64,000 bases of DNA from Roseivivax jejudonensis (GCF_900172265.1 NZ_FWFK01000004.1:62001-126000); one strand, 5' to 3'. Positions 27,488-36,364 are shown, counted from the stretch's first letter. Made by a program: numbers and translations. Notes: a model not told the origin generated them from the letters alone.

Positions 27488-28711
27488 ATGATCTCGGCTC
27501 GCACCCTCTTCCGGCGGTCTCCGCCACCTGCACTGCCCGACCCCGTTCCGGAGCCGGAACCGGCGCCGCCGCCCATCGCAGACCCCGGCGTGATCGACAT
27601 TCCCGTCATCATCCAGAGCGCCGAGGATCGCATCGCCGGGCAGGTCTTCGCGCAGGGCCGGCACATGGCCCGGCAGGAGGAATGGTGCGCGATCGGCACG
27701 CTCCTGCGCGGCTACGACGCCGCCCGCGCCCAGAGCCCGGCGGGCCGTCCGCTGGCCGAGATCCTCGCCTCCGGCGCGCGGTCCGACGCGGTCGAGGCCG
27801 GTATCGCGGCGGCGAATCGCGGCGACGCGGCGGCGGCGCAGTGCCCGCTCGACCAGCTCCGCGCCGAAGTCGACGCGCTGTGCTGCGATCACGGCCTCGC
27901 GCTGGTGCTGGCGCGCGCCCATGCCGAGGTCGGGCTCGCCTGGCGCGGCCCGGACCGCCACGGCGACCACACGCCCGAGGCGCGCGCGGCCTTCCACGCC
28001 CATTTCGCCGCGGCGCAACGGCTGGTCGACCGGTTCGATGCCTGCGAGGCGGACGCGCCGTCGCTCGCGGCCATGCGATGCACGCTGCTCGAGGCCGCGC
28101 CGCGCCCGGCCGCCCGCATCCTCGACGACTACGCAGACCTGATCGAGCTCGACCCCGAGATGCCGGCCTACATGCGCGCGCTCGGTCGCAACCTCCTGCC
28201 CTCGGGGTTCGGCACCTACGACATGCTCGAGGACGGCGCACGCCGGATCGGGGCCGAGACCGCGGACGTCTGGGGCGCCGGCGGCTATGCGTGGGTCTAC
28301 CTCGATGCGCTGGCGCTCGACCGCGGCGCGTTCCTCACGCTCGACGACGAGCACTTCGTCGCGGGGCTGCACGACATCCTCGCAATGCGCCCGGGACAGG
28401 AGACGGCGAACCTGCTCGCGGCCTTCACCGGCTTCTCGCTCGCCCCCGCGCCCGACGCGCCCGCGGCCGAACGTCGGGTCGCCAGTGCCTTCGACTGGAT
28501 CGTGCGCGATCACCTGCGCGAGGTGCACGCCACCGCATGGGCAGCGGCCCCGGCGCGGACCGGCCCGATCGCCGGGCGCGCCTGCATGTCGGGCGACGCG
28601 GCCGACCGCGGCGCCGCGCGCGCGCTGTCGAGCCTCGGTCAGCTGTTCGCCGACGACCTCGCCGCGGGGCGGCGCGTCGCGGTCGACGCCACGGGCTGGC
28701 GGACCGCCTGA
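27488..28711 (+). CDS. Hypothetical protein, 407 residues
   Basis: No family is recognised. The N-terminus is proline-rich (PPPALPDPVPEPEPAPPP, about residues 12-30) and not a signal peptide. The rest is helical, Ala-rich and tryptophan-containing, with ARQEEWCAIGTLLRGYD and a LIELDPEMPAYMRALGRNLLP block that resembles helical-repeat (TPR-like) segments. It lies in the same direction as gatB, 69 bases upstream of it, and diverges from the transglycosylase. Codon use is like that of its neighbours, so it is probably a real lineage-specific gene. Confidence 0.6.
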   Translation: MISARTLFRRSPPPALPDPVPEPEPAPPPIADPGVIDIPVIIQSAEDRIAGQVFAQGRHMARQEEWCAIGTLLRGYDAARAQSPAGRPLAEILASGARSDAVEAGIAAANRGDAAAAQCPLDQLRAEVDALCCDHGLALVLARAHAEVGLAWRGPDRHGDHTPEARAAFHAHFAAAQRLVDRFDACEADAPSLAAMRCTLLEAAPRPAARILDDYADLIELDPEMPAYMRALGRNLLPSGFGTYDMLEDGARRIGAETADVWGAGGYAWVYLDALALDRGAFLTLDDEHFVAGLHDILAMRPGQETANLLAAFTGFSLAPAPDAPAAERRVASAFDWIVRDHLREVHATAWAAAPARTGPIAGRACMSGDAADRGAARALSSLGQLFADDLAAGRRVAVDATGWRTA

Positions 28712-28780
28712 CGCGTCCCCTTGCCGCTCGCGGACGCCTGACTTAGAGCAGGTGCAGCCCGAGACGCGTGGAGAGTGCAG

Positions 28781-30295
28781 ATGCTGGATCTGGCCTACGA
28801 GCCGCCGAAGCCCAAGGTCATCGCCGGGGCGACCCATGACTGGGAACTGGTCATCGGCATGGAGGTGCATGCCCAGATTTCCAGCCGCGCGAAGCTGTTT
28901 TCCGGCGCCTCGACGCAATTCGGCGCCGAGCCCAACTCCAACGTGTCCTTCGTGGACGCGGCGATGCCCGGGATGCTGCCCGTCATCAACGAGTTCTGCA
29001 TCGAACAGGCGGTCCGCACCGGTCTCGGGCTGAAGGCGCATATCAACCTGCGCTCGGCCTTCGACCGCAAGAACTACTTCTACCCGGACCTGCCGCAGGG
29101 CTACCAGATCTCGCAACTCTACCATCCGCTCGTCGGCGAGGGCGAGATCCTCGTGGACATGGAGCCGGGGATCGCCCGTCGCGTGCGCATCGAGCGCATC
29201 CACGTCGAGCAGGACGCCGGCAAGTCGATCCACGACATGGACCCGGCGATGTCCTTCGTGGACCTCAACCGCACCGGCGTCGCGCTCATGGAGATCGTGT
29301 CCCGCCCGGACATCCGCGGCCCCGAGGAGGCGGCGGCCTACGTCGCCAAACTGCGCCAGATCCTGCGCTATCTTGGCACCTGCGACGGCAACATGCAGAA
29401 CGGCAACCTGCGCGCCGACGTGAACGTGTCGGTCTGCCGTCCCGGCGCCTACGAGAAGTATCAGGAGACGCAGGACTTCTCGCATCTCGGGACACGCTGC
29501 GAGATCAAGAACATGAACTCGATGCGCTTCATCCAGCAGGCCATCGACCACGAGGCGCGGCGCCAGATCCAGATCCTCGAGGGTGGCGGCGCGGTCGTGC
29601 AGGAAACGCGCCTCTACGATCCCGACAAGGGCGAGACGCGGTCCATGCGCTCCAAGGAGGAGGCGCACGACTACCGCTACTTCCCCGACCCCGACCTTCT
29701 GCCGCTCGAGATCGAGCAGGCGTGGATCGATGGCATCCGCGACACCCTGCCCGAGCTTCCGGACGAGAAGAAGAGCCGCTTCGTCAAGGATTTCGGCCTG
29801 TCCGAGTACGACGCCAACGTGCTGACCGCCGAGGTCGCGAACGCCGTCTACTTCGAGGCCGTGGCGGCCGAGTGCGGCGACGGCAAGATGGCCGCCAACT
29901 GGGTCATCAACGAACTCTTCGGCCGGCTGAAGAAGGACGACCGCGACATCACCGAAAGCCCCGTCTCTCCGGCGCAGCTTGCCGGGCTGGTCAACCTCAT
30001 CAAGGCCGGCGACATCTCGGGCAAGATCGCCAAGGACGTGTTCGAAACGGTCTACACCGAAGGCGGCGACCCCGCGGCCATCGTCGAGGAGAAGGGCCTG
30101 AAACAGGTCACCGACACCGGCGAGATCGAGGCCGCGGTGGACGAGGTGATCGCGGCCAACCCCGCGCAGGTCGAAAAGGCGCAAGCCAACCCCAAGCTCG
30201 CGGGATGGTTCGTCGGTCAGGTGATGAAGGCCACCGGCGGCAAGGCCAATCCGAAGGCCGTGAACGAGATCGTGAGCGCGAAGCTCGGGCTCTGA
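28781..30295 (+). CDS. gatB: Asp-tRNA(Asn)/Glu-tRNA(Gln) amidotransferase subunit B
   Basis: A 504-residue GatB, part of the GatCAB complex that converts mis-acylated Glu-tRNA-Gln (or Asp-tRNA-Asn) to the cognate amidated form. [30 protein letters not shown], the [11 protein letters not shown]-like segment and [10 protein letters not shown] are typical, and the C-terminal tail (about 350-504) is the tRNA-binding YqeY/GatB domain. The ATG at 28781 has GGAG 7 bases upstream, better than the GTG at 28775. gatA and gatC are not in the window. Confidence 0.96.
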   Translation: MLDLAYEPPKPKVIAGATHDWELVIGMEVHAQISSRAKLFSGASTQFGAEPNSNVSFVDAAMPGMLPVINEFCIEQAVRTGLGLKAHINLRSAFDRKNYFYPDLPQGYQISQLYHPLVGEGEILVDMEPGIARRVRIERIHVEQDAGKSIHDMDPAMSFVDLNRTGVALMEIVSRPDIRGPEEAAAYVAKLRQILRYLGTCDGNMQNGNLRADVNVSVCRPGAYEKYQETQDFSHLGTRCEIKNMNSMRFIQQAIDHEARRQIQILEGGGAVVQETRLYDPDKGETRSMRSKEEAHDYRYFPDPDLLPLEIEQAWIDGIRDTLPELPDEKKSRFVKDFGLSEYDANVLTAEVANAVYFEAVAAECGDGKMAANWVINELFGRLKKDDRDITESPVSPAQLAGLVNLIKAGDISGKIAKDVFETVYTEGGDPAAIVEEKGLKQVTDTGEIEAAVDEVIAANPAQVEKAQANPKLAGWFVGQVMKATGGKANPKAVNEIVSAKLGL

Positions 30296-30325
30296 GCCCA
30301 CGCCCCCCGGGACGAGGACGCGTCG

Positions 30326-30922
30326 ATGGCCACTTGGGAATACAAGGTCGTGCCGGCCCCGGTGAAGGGGCGCAAGGCCCGCGGCGTGAAGGGCGCCGAG
30401 GCGCGCTTCGCGCTGGCCGTCGAGACGCTGATGAACGAGATGGCGGCCGAGGGCTGGGAATTCCGGCGCGCCGAGACGCTACCCTCCGAGGAGCGGCACG
30501 GCCTGACCGCCTCGGTCACCGTCTGGCGCACGATGCTCGTGTTCCGTCGCGAGGCAGCCGCGGCGCCGGCCGATGACGCGACGGCCGGGGATCTGCCGTT
30601 GCTCGCCGCGCCGGCCGACGTGACGCCCACGGACGACGCCGAGGACCGGGCCACGTCCACGGCCGACGAGACCGAACGCGACGAGCCCGAGCCCGAGCGC
30701 GACGACAGCGGGGCCGGTGACGACGACCCCACGGAACCGGCCGGCCGGTTCGAGAGCGTCCGCTCGCGCGTGGAGATCGGCCCGGGCCTGTCGCCGACGA
30801 AACCCGACGCGCCCGAGGGCTGGCGCGAGGACACCGCCGAAGGCGATGCCGACGGCGGATCGCCCCGCGCCTTCTCCGCGATCTTCGCCACGCGCCGAAA
30901 GACCCCGACGGACGAAACCTGA
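30326..30922 (+). CDS. DUF4177-like protein with acidic tail
   Basis: A 198-residue protein. The N-terminal 75 residues (WEYKVVPAP..., ALAVETLMNEMAAEGWEFRRAETLP, then VWRTMLVFRRE) match the small DUF4177 fold. The remainder is low-complexity, rich in Asp, Glu, Pro and Thr and probably disordered. Function unknown. It follows gatB by 30 bases and is probably cotranscribed. Confidence 0.75.
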   Translation: MATWEYKVVPAPVKGRKARGVKGAEARFALAVETLMNEMAAEGWEFRRAETLPSEERHGLTASVTVWRTMLVFRREAAAAPADDATAGDLPLLAAPADVTPTDDAEDRATSTADETERDEPEPERDDSGAGDDDPTEPAGRFESVRSRVEIGPGLSPTKPDAPEGWREDTAEGDADGGSPRAFSAIFATRRKTPTDET

Positions 30923-30947
30923 CCGGGTGGCGTGCGCCTCGGCCCGC

Positions 30948-31208
30948 TTACGGCGTGCCGAGATCCATCGACAACGCGTGGATCGCGCCCATCAGTTCAG
31001 GACCGATCGCCGCATGCACCTGACGGTGCCGGGCGATGCGGCTTTGCCCCTCGAAGGCGGCCGATCGGATCACTAGATGATAGTGGCTCTCGCCGCCCTC
31101 CTGGTAACCGGCATGACCCCGGTGGGCCTCGCTGTCGTCCCGGACGACCAGCTCGGTGGGTGCCAGCGCCTGTCTCAGGCGCGTCTCGATTTCCTGTGTT
31201 CGCGACAT
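30948..31208 (-). CDS. BolA family protein
   Basis: An 86-residue BolA/IbaG-like protein. LVVRDDSEAHRGHAGYQEGGESHYHL contains the conserved His residues, and SRIARHRQVHAAIGPELMGAIHALSM is the C-terminal helix-turn region. Family members bind 2Fe-2S clusters with monothiol glutaredoxins, and some act in stress responses. It diverges from the J-domain gene across 78 bases and converges on the DUF4177-like gene. Confidence 0.9.
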   Translation of the reverse strand: MSRTQEIETRLRQALAPTELVVRDDSEAHRGHAGYQEGGESHYHLVIRSAAFEGQSRIARHRQVHAAIGPELMGAIHALSMDLGTP

Positions 31209-31286
31209 TTTTTCCGCGTCCTACCCCTACACTCTGCCGGGGTTTTGTCTAAACTCCGGCGTCCGAGTCGAAAAGAGGTGCCCCTC

Positions 31287-31913
31287 ATGAGCAGACCCGA
31301 CCCCTTCGGTTTCGACATGTCCGTGTCTTCGGCCAAGAAGCGGAACCCGCGCGGCCGCCGCGGGATGTCGGGCGAGAGCGAGACCTCCACCCGCATCTGC
31401 GACCACGAAGGCTGCAACGAACCCGGCAAGTTCCGCGCCCCGAAGGCGCCGGACGTGCTCGATGACTTCTGGTGGTTCTGCAAGGATCACGTGCGCGAAT
31501 ACAACCTCAAGTGGGACTTCTTCCACGGCAAGACCGAAGCCGAGATGAACGCGCAGTCGAGCTCGGACAAGGTGTGGGACCGCCAGACCAAGGACTGGCG
31601 CGACCCCGAGGCGCGCGCCTGGGCCCGGCTCGGCATCGAGGATCCGCATCAGGTGCTCGGCGACAACGCGACGCGCAACCCGGGCAAGAAGAACGGCGGC
31701 ACCGGCCGCCGCCTGCCGCCGACGGAGCGCCGCGCGATCGAGATCCTCGACGTGGGCGAAAACTCCAGCAAGGCGGACGTGCGCAAGGCGTACAAGGCGC
31801 TCATCAAGGTGCTGCACCCGGACATGAACGGCGGCGACCGCAGCCAGGAAGAACAGCTTCAGGAAGTCATGTGGGCCTGGGATCAGGTGAAGGACAGCCG
31901 CAACTTCCGGTAG
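31287..31913 (+). CDS. J-domain (DnaJ-like) protein
   Basis: A 208-residue protein with a C-terminal J-domain (about residues 150-208). AIEILDVGENSSKADVRKAYKALIKVLHPDMNGG carries the HPD motif that stimulates DnaK ATPase. The N-terminal half has a CDHEGCNEPGKF pair plus CKDH, a possible zinc site. AAAAGAGGTG precedes the ATG at 31287; the longer upstream frame overlaps the bolA promoter and is rejected. In many Rhodobacteraceae a gene of this type sits beside cobS; here cobS starts 3 kb away, beyond an inserted minus-strand unit. Confidence 0.9.
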   Translation: MSRPDPFGFDMSVSSAKKRNPRGRRGMSGESETSTRICDHEGCNEPGKFRAPKAPDVLDDFWWFCKDHVREYNLKWDFFHGKTEAEMNAQSSSDKVWDRQTKDWRDPEARAWARLGIEDPHQVLGDNATRNPGKKNGGTGRRLPPTERRAIEILDVGENSSKADVRKAYKALIKVLHPDMNGGDRSQEEQLQEVMWAWDQVKDSRNFR

Positions 31914-32041
31914 CTACGGGATTCCCCTTATAGGGGACAAAATACGCTCGACACACCCCTCACAGGTTGCGTAAGCTTCCCGTGCAGTCCGAATTTATTG
32001 GTGGCCTATCCCTACCACCATCGGTCTTGCACTCACGGACT

Positions 32042-32077
32042 GGCGGATGTCCGGTCGTCCCCTGTCGGACATCCGCC
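32042..32077. repeat. Perfect 12-bp inverted repeat
   Basis: GGCGGATGTCCG and CGGACATCCGCC flank a 12-base loop (32054-32065). There is no T-tract on either side, so it is not a standard terminator. It could be a structured RNA element or a protein-binding palindrome. Confidence 0.6.
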
Positions 32078-32102
32078 CACCGAAGTCATGGATCGTCGAC
32101 AC

Positions 32103-32141
32103 GAAAACAGGGCGATGCCGGCCGGCACCGCCCCGTTTTTC
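32103..32141. terminator. Bidirectional terminator before msrB end
   Basis: ACAGGGCG-A-TGCCGG pairs with CCGGCA-C-CGCCCCGT, flanked by AAAA on the left and TTTTT on the right. It can terminate transcription of the J-domain gene from the left and of the msrB unit from the right. Confidence 0.75.
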
Positions 32142-32163
32142 GTCATAGCGCACCGACCTTCGG

Positions 32164-32643
32164 TCAGGCTTCGCGGAAGGTCAGCGAAACGCCGTTGATG
32201 CAGTGGCGCAGGCCCGTCGGCTCCGGCCCGTCCTCGAAGATGTGCCCGAGATGCGATCCGCAGCGCGAACAATGCACCTCCGTGCGCACCATGAACAGCG
32301 AGCGGTCGGGCTTCGTGCCGACCGCACTGTCCGCCACGGGCTGCGTGAAGCTGGGCCAGCCGGTGCCGGAATCGAACTTGTCCTCGGACGAATAGAGCTC
32401 CTGGTCGCAGCCGCGGCACAGATAAGTGCCTTCGGTCTTCAGGTCGTGCAGCGGCGAGGTGTAGGCACGTTCGGTGCCCTCCTCGCGCATCACGCGGAAC
32501 TCGGCGTCGGTGAGCATCTCGCGCCACTCGGCCTCGGTGCGGGTGACGGGATAGCTGCCGCTGGCGGCATGGGCCGCGGTGCCCCCGGCGCCGGCAAGGC
32601 CGAACGCGGCGGCGGTTCTGGACAGGAAGTCACGTCTCATCAT
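32164..32643 (-). CDS. msrB: Exported peptide-methionine (R)-S-oxide reductase
   Basis: A 159-residue MsrB with an N-terminal export signal: RRDFLSRTAAAFGLAG looks like a twin-arginine type signal, cleaved near residue 27. The zinc-binding Cys pairs are CRGC and CSRC, and the catalytic Cys is in RHCINGVSL. It should repair methionine-R-sulphoxide in periplasmic proteins. It is the last gene after ECF sigma, anti-sigma and fasciclin genes on the same strand (137-base gap), so it may belong to that regulon. Confidence 0.9.
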   Translation of the reverse strand: MMRRDFLSRTAAAFGLAGAGGTAAHAASGSYPVTRTEAEWREMLTDAEFRVMREEGTERAYTSPLHDLKTEGTYLCRGCDQELYSSEDKFDSGTGWPSFTQPVADSAVGTKPDRSLFMVRTEVHCSRCGSHLGHIFEDGPEPTGLRHCINGVSLTFREA

Positions 32644-32780
32644 CTCGGGCCTCCGGATCTGTCATTCGGTCGCGAACCGCGCCGCCGCCCTGTCCGGGGA
32701 ACGCGGACGGGCGACGGCCGGGTCGCCGATCTGCCGGGGATATAGGCGTCGGCGCCCCGTTTGTGGAGCCTCGCCCCCTG

Positions 32781-33344
32781 TCAGCCCGCCTGCCCGGCCG
32801 GCAGAAGCACGCGGTCGATCACGTGAATGACACCATTCGACTGGTCGACGTCGGCGATGGTCACGGTGGCGGTGCGCCCGTTCTCGTCGGTCAGCATGAT
32901 CTCATCGCCGGACATCTCGGCCTGAAGGGTGCAGCCGCCCACGGTCGGCACCGGGTGCACGCCGCCATCGTCGGCGATCATGCCGGCGATCGCGCCGGAC
33001 ATCGCCTCGGTCGCGACCACGTGGCAGGTCAGGATCTGCGCCAGCTGCTCCTGGTTCTCATCCATCATCAGCGCGTTCAGGCTGTCTTCGGACAGCCGCC
33101 CGAACGCCTCGTCGGTCGGTGCGAACACGGTGAACGGCCCCGCGGAATTCAGGGTGTCGACAAGCTCCGCCTGCTGCACCGCCGCCACGAGCGTGGTGTG
33201 GATGGGCGAGTTCACGGCGTTCTCGACGATCGTGCGGTCGGCGAACATGTCGGCCCCGCCGACCTGCGGGTTGTCCTGCGCGGCGGCCGCGCCGGCCAGA
33301 AGGGTCGCACCGGCAAGGGCTGCGGTAACTGTGCGGATCGTCAT
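32781..33344 (-). CDS. Secreted fasciclin-domain protein
   Basis: A 187-residue protein with a signal peptide (about residues 1-22) and one FAS1 domain. TLVAAVQQAELVDTLNSAGPFTVFAPTDEAF is the first conserved block, and SNGVIHVIDRVLLP is the H2 block. FAS1 proteins mediate adhesion or extracellular protein contacts. A strong CGGAGG precedes the ATG. The gene lies 113 bases downstream of the anti-sigma gene on the same strand, which recalls the SigK-RskA control of fasciclin-like antigens in Mycobacterium tuberculosis. Confidence 0.92.
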   Translation of the reverse strand: MTIRTVTAALAGATLLAGAAAAQDNPQVGGADMFADRTIVENAVNSPIHTTLVAAVQQAELVDTLNSAGPFTVFAPTDEAFGRLSEDSLNALMMDENQEQLAQILTCHVVATEAMSGAIAGMIADDGGVHPVPTVGGCTLQAEMSGDEIMLTDENGRTATVTIADVDQSNGVIHVIDRVLLPAGQAG

Positions 33345-33457
33345 GGTTTCCTCCGTTGGTTGGCGTCACGTGTCGTGCGCCCCGCCGCGAAACCGGCGGA
33401 ACATCAGAACCCACGCGTCTCTCCGTGCGGAGGTTTCGGCCCGAAGGCCACGAATTC

Positions 33458-34180
33458 TCAATAATACGTGATCGGCGCCGTTCCGAGGATCGGGCCCGTC
33501 GGGGCGCCGGTGGTCGATCCGCCCGGCGGCTCCTGGCTCACCGCGAGCGTCGCGTCGGGCAGGAGCGATGCCACCGCCTGCGGCAAGGTGTAGCGGATGC
33601 GGTCGGTTTCCTCGGGCACGAGGCCAAGCGACACCGGCGGCCCCTCGCCCGCGATCACCCACAGCTCCAGATCGCTGTCCGCCGGGACGTTGCCGGCCTC
33701 GCGGATGACCAGCAGCTCGCCGGCCTCCTCGAACCAGCCGGCATGGATCGCCAGCGGCTGATCCTCAACGGCGATGTCGGCGACCAGCAGCGGCGTGTCG
33801 CCCTCGGGGCCGAGCGGCCCGAAGGTGAACGCCACCCACGCCAGCAGCGCCGCCGCGACGGCGCCCAGCCCGTAGGGCACGAGCGCGCGCCAGAACGGGG
33901 TGCGCGCGCTGCGCGCGTCGGGGCCGAAGGCGGCGGCCTCGATCCGGCGCTTGACCGCGGTGGCCGGCACTTCGTCCTCGACCCCGTCGGCCAGCATGGC
34001 GAGATACTCGGTCCAGGCCACGACCTCCTGCTCGAGCGCCGGCTCGGCGGCGAGGCGCGTCTCGAACGCGGTGGCCTCGGCCTCGGGCATCAGGCCGAGG
34101 ACGTATTCCGCCGCCAGCGCGGAATCCTCTCCGCCACCACCGCCGCCGGCCGGCATGTCGGTGTCCCCGGGCCCGGTCAT
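33458..34180 (-). CDS. RskA-like transmembrane anti-sigma factor
   Basis: A 240-residue protein with a cytoplasmic anti-sigma domain (about 20-85: ALAAEYVLGLMPEAEATAFE). One membrane helix follows at about residues 100-120, then a periplasmic RskA-type domain ending LPDATLAVSQEPPGGSTTGAPTGPILGTAP. The glycine-rich N-terminus is a linker. Its ATG overlaps the sigma factor's stop in ATGA, so translation is coupled and stoichiometry controlled. It should hold the sigma factor inactive until a signal outside the membrane releases it. Confidence 0.9.
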   Translation of the reverse strand: MTGPGDTDMPAGGGGGGEDSALAAEYVLGLMPEAEATAFETRLAAEPALEQEVVAWTEYLAMLADGVEDEVPATAVKRRIEAAAFGPDARSARTPFWRALVPYGLGAVAAALLAWVAFTFGPLGPEGDTPLLVADIAVEDQPLAIHAGWFEEAGELLVIREAGNVPADSDLELWVIAGEGPPVSLGLVPEETDRIRYTLPQAVASLLPDATLAVSQEPPGGSTTGAPTGPILGTAPITYY

Positions 34181-34722
34181 CGCGCCAGACACTCCCGCAG
34201 CTGGATCAGCGCCCGGCGAAGCCAGGTGCGCACGGTGTTGAGCTTGGTGCCCGTCGCCTCGGCCAGTTCGGCGTAGCTGTCACCGTCGAGATAGACGCGC
34301 CGGACCATCGCCGCGCGGTCGTCGGGCAGTTCGCGGATGCACTGGTGCAGCCGCTCGGCCTCGGACCGCTCCGCTGCCATCGCCTCGGGCCCCGGGCCGG
34401 CATCGGCCATGGTCTCGGCCAGGTCGAGCGCCTCCGCCGGGCGGGCGGGCCGCTTGCGGCGGCGGTCGATCGCGATGTTGCGCGTGAGCGTGATGAGCCA
34501 GGTCATCGGCGAGAACCCGTTCACCCGGTAGGCGTCCGCCCGGTTCCAGATCCGGACATAGGCCTCCTGCAGGGCCTCTTCGGCCTCGGCGCGGTCGACG
34601 AGGATGCGCAGGCAGATCCCGAAGAGCTTGGCCGAGGTCCGGTCGTAGAGCGTCGAGAACGCCTTTCGGTCGCCCATGGCGACGCGCGCCAGCAAATCCT
34701 CGACCTCTTCCTGCGGCGTCAT
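34177..34722 (-). CDS. ECF sigma factor, SigK (ECF19)-like
   Basis: A 181-residue group IV sigma factor. Region 2 is RKAFSTLYDRTSAKLFGICLRIL through ALQEAYVRIWNRAD and MTWLITLTRNIAIDRRR; region 4 is DDRAAMVRRVYLDGDSYAELAEATGTKLNTVRTWLRRALIQLRE. The sequence resembles mycobacterial SigK. It heads the sigma/anti-sigma/fasciclin/msrB unit. The ATG at 34722 (MTPQEEVEDLL) was chosen; a GTG at 34731 is equally possible since AAGG sits before it. It diverges from cobS. Confidence 0.9.
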   Translation of the reverse strand: MTPQEEVEDLLARVAMGDRKAFSTLYDRTSAKLFGICLRILVDRAEAEEALQEAYVRIWNRADAYRVNGFSPMTWLITLTRNIAIDRRRKRPARPAEALDLAETMADAGPGPEAMAAERSEAERLHQCIRELPDDRAAMVRRVYLDGDSYAELAEATGTKLNTVRTWLRRALIQLRECLAR

Positions 34723-34946
34723 GTTGAGCACCCTGCCCTGCCTTCCGGCCGCCCCTCCGGCACGGCTCCGTCCCGGTCCCGCCGCGACGGCGGGCCGACG
34801 CGGACCCGCGGGCCCGGTCGGTCCGGTCTATCGGGCGCGGCGGGCCCTGTCGATCCTTCCCCTTGCCCCTCTTCGCGATATGTTGCATCCCCGACGGCAA
34901 TCGCCGGGCGCGGCCCGGCCGCGGAAACCGACAGGACGGGGTGGGC

Positions 34947-35933
34947 ATGGCCGACGGCTCGATCGACATCAACGCGAAACCGACCGAGGAGATCTCGGTC
35001 CGCGAGGTCTTCGGCATCGACACCGACATGATCGTGCACGGGTTCTCGGACCGGACCGAGCGCGTTCCCGAGTTCGACAGCACCTACAAGTTCGATCCCG
35101 ACACGACGCTCGCGATCCTCGCCGGCTTCGCCCACAACCGCCGGGTGATGATCCAGGGCTATCACGGGACCGGCAAGTCGACCCATATCGAACAGGTCGC
35201 GGCGCGGCTCAACTGGCCCTGCGTGCGCGTCAACCTCGACAGCCACATCAGCCGGATCGACCTGATCGGCAAGGACGCGATCAAGCTCAAGAACGGCGTG
35301 CAGGTCACCGAATTCCAGGAAGGGATCCTGCCCTGGGCGCTGCGCAACCCGACCGCGATCGTGTTCGACGAATACGATGCCGGCCGCGCCGACGTGATGT
35401 TCGTGATCCAGCGCGTGCTCGAGGTCGACGGCAAGCTGACGCTGCTCGACCAGAACGAGGTGCTGCACCCGCATCCCTATTTCCGGATCTTCGCCACCGC
35501 GAACACCGTGGGCCTCGGCGACACCACCGGGCTCTACCACGGCACGCAGCAGATCAACCAGGGCCAGATGGACCGCTGGAGCCTCGTGGCGACGCTCAAC
35601 TACCTGTCGATCGACGCCGAGACGGCGATCGTGCTGTCGAAGTGCCCGCACTACAACACCGAGAAGGGCCGCCGGCAGATCCGCCAGATGGTGACCGTCG
35701 CCGACCTGACGCGGACGGCCTTCATGAACGGCGACCTGTCGACGGTGATGTCGCCGCGCACGGTGATCGCATGGGCCCAGAACGCCGAGATCTTCCGCGA
35801 CCTCGGCTACGCCTTCCGGGTGTCGTTCCTCAACAAGTGCGACGAGCTGGAACGGCAGACGGTGGCGGAGTTCTACCAGCGCTGCTTCGACGAGGAACTG
35901 CCCGAAAGCGCCGCGCGCGTCGCGGTCCGGTGA
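34947..35933 (+). CDS. cobS: Aerobic cobaltochelatase subunit CobS
   Basis: A 328-residue AAA+ ATPase of the CobNST complex, which inserts cobalt into hydrogenobyrinic acid a,c-diamide in aerobic cobalamin synthesis. The Walker [10 protein letters not shown] is at about 71-79, Walker B is in [10 protein letters not shown], and [22 protein letters not shown] is the sensor region. Length is normal. cobT, which usually lies close downstream, is absent from the window; instead a small secreted-protein gene overlaps the stop codon. GGACGGGG precedes the ATG at 34947. Confidence 0.95.
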   Translation: MADGSIDINAKPTEEISVREVFGIDTDMIVHGFSDRTERVPEFDSTYKFDPDTTLAILAGFAHNRRVMIQGYHGTGKSTHIEQVAARLNWPCVRVNLDSHISRIDLIGKDAIKLKNGVQVTEFQEGILPWALRNPTAIVFDEYDAGRADVMFVIQRVLEVDGKLTLLDQNEVLHPHPYFRIFATANTVGLGDTTGLYHGTQQINQGQMDRWSLVATLNYLSIDAETAIVLSKCPHYNTEKGRRQIRQMVTVADLTRTAFMNGDLSTVMSPRTVIAWAQNAEIFRDLGYAFRVSFLNKCDELERQTVAEFYQRCFDEELPESAARVAVR

Positions 35934-36280
35934 GACGGCGCGCCCGCGCGGCGCTCCTCGGGCCGGTGCCGGCCCTCCTCGCGGCGACCCTCGCCAGCGC
36001 CGATCCCGCCGACACAGCGGCAGCCCGCTGCGCCGCGCTGTGGGAAGGCTATGCGCGCTACGCGGATCTGTCCGCCTATCTCGACGGCGCCGCCGCGGCG
36101 CGCGCCGATGCCCGGCGCTACCGCGACCGCGCCGTGCGCGAGACCGGCGACGCGGACGCGGTCGACGCCTACATCGCGCGCACGGCGCCGGACCGGGTGC
36201 GGATGATCGACGCCGCGATCCACGCCGGCGACCGCGCAAGCCGCGAGATCTTCGAGCGGGCGCTGCAGCGCTGTCCGTGA
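35930..36280 (+). CDS. Small secreted hypothetical protein overlapping cobS
   Basis: A 116-residue protein starting at a GTG that overlaps the cobS stop (GTGA), so it is translationally coupled. A signal peptide (about residues 1-24: [23 protein letters not shown]) is followed by a helical domain with two cysteines ([13 protein letters not shown] and the C-terminal LQRCP). Function unknown; similar small genes lie between cobS and cobT in relatives. A hairpin-box repeat follows 20 bases after the stop. Confidence 0.68.
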   Translation: MRRRARAALLGPVPALLAATLASADPADTAAARCAALWEGYARYADLSAYLDGAAAARADARRYRDRAVRETGDADAVDAYIARTAPDRVRMIDAAIHAGDRASREIFERALQRCP

Positions 36281-36300
36281 CATCGGCGGCGCCGGCGGAG

Positions 36301-36354
36301 CGAGGGGGCCTCGGCCCCCTCGCGCTCCCCCGAGAGTATTTCGGCCAAGAAGAT
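36301..36354 (+). repeat. 3' hairpin-box repeat element, copy B
   Basis: A 10-bp perfect stem (CGAGGGGGCC/GGCCCCCTCG, 36301-36322) precedes CTCCCCCGAGAGTATTTC and GGCCAAGAAG (36325-36354). It sits 20 bases after the stop of the cobS-coupled gene and 10 bases before the convergent M48 gene's stop. The stem differs in sequence from copies A and C but keeps pairing. Confidence 0.8.
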
Positions 36355-36364
36355 CGGCGGAGCG

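Larger units (their letters stand above)
31914..32163. other. Gap between convergent J-domain and msrB genes
   Basis: The 250 bases contain a short CCCCTTATAGGGG hairpin at about 31924-31936 just after the J-domain stop, a perfect 12-bp inverted repeat at 32042-32077, and a bidirectional terminator at 32103-32141. No open frame with a plausible start was found, and a small RNA is possible. Confidence 0.5.

Noticed and set aside
26981-30301. An 1106-codon open frame on the minus strand opposite gatB and the 407-residue gene
   Set aside because: Antisense of verified genes, with no recognisable domains and composition typical of GC shadow frames.
34732-34946. A SigK-type promoter between the sigma gene and cobS
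   Set aside because: I could not find a convincing -35/-10 pair shared with the fasciclin or msrB upstream regions by eye; a motif search over the regulon would be needed.
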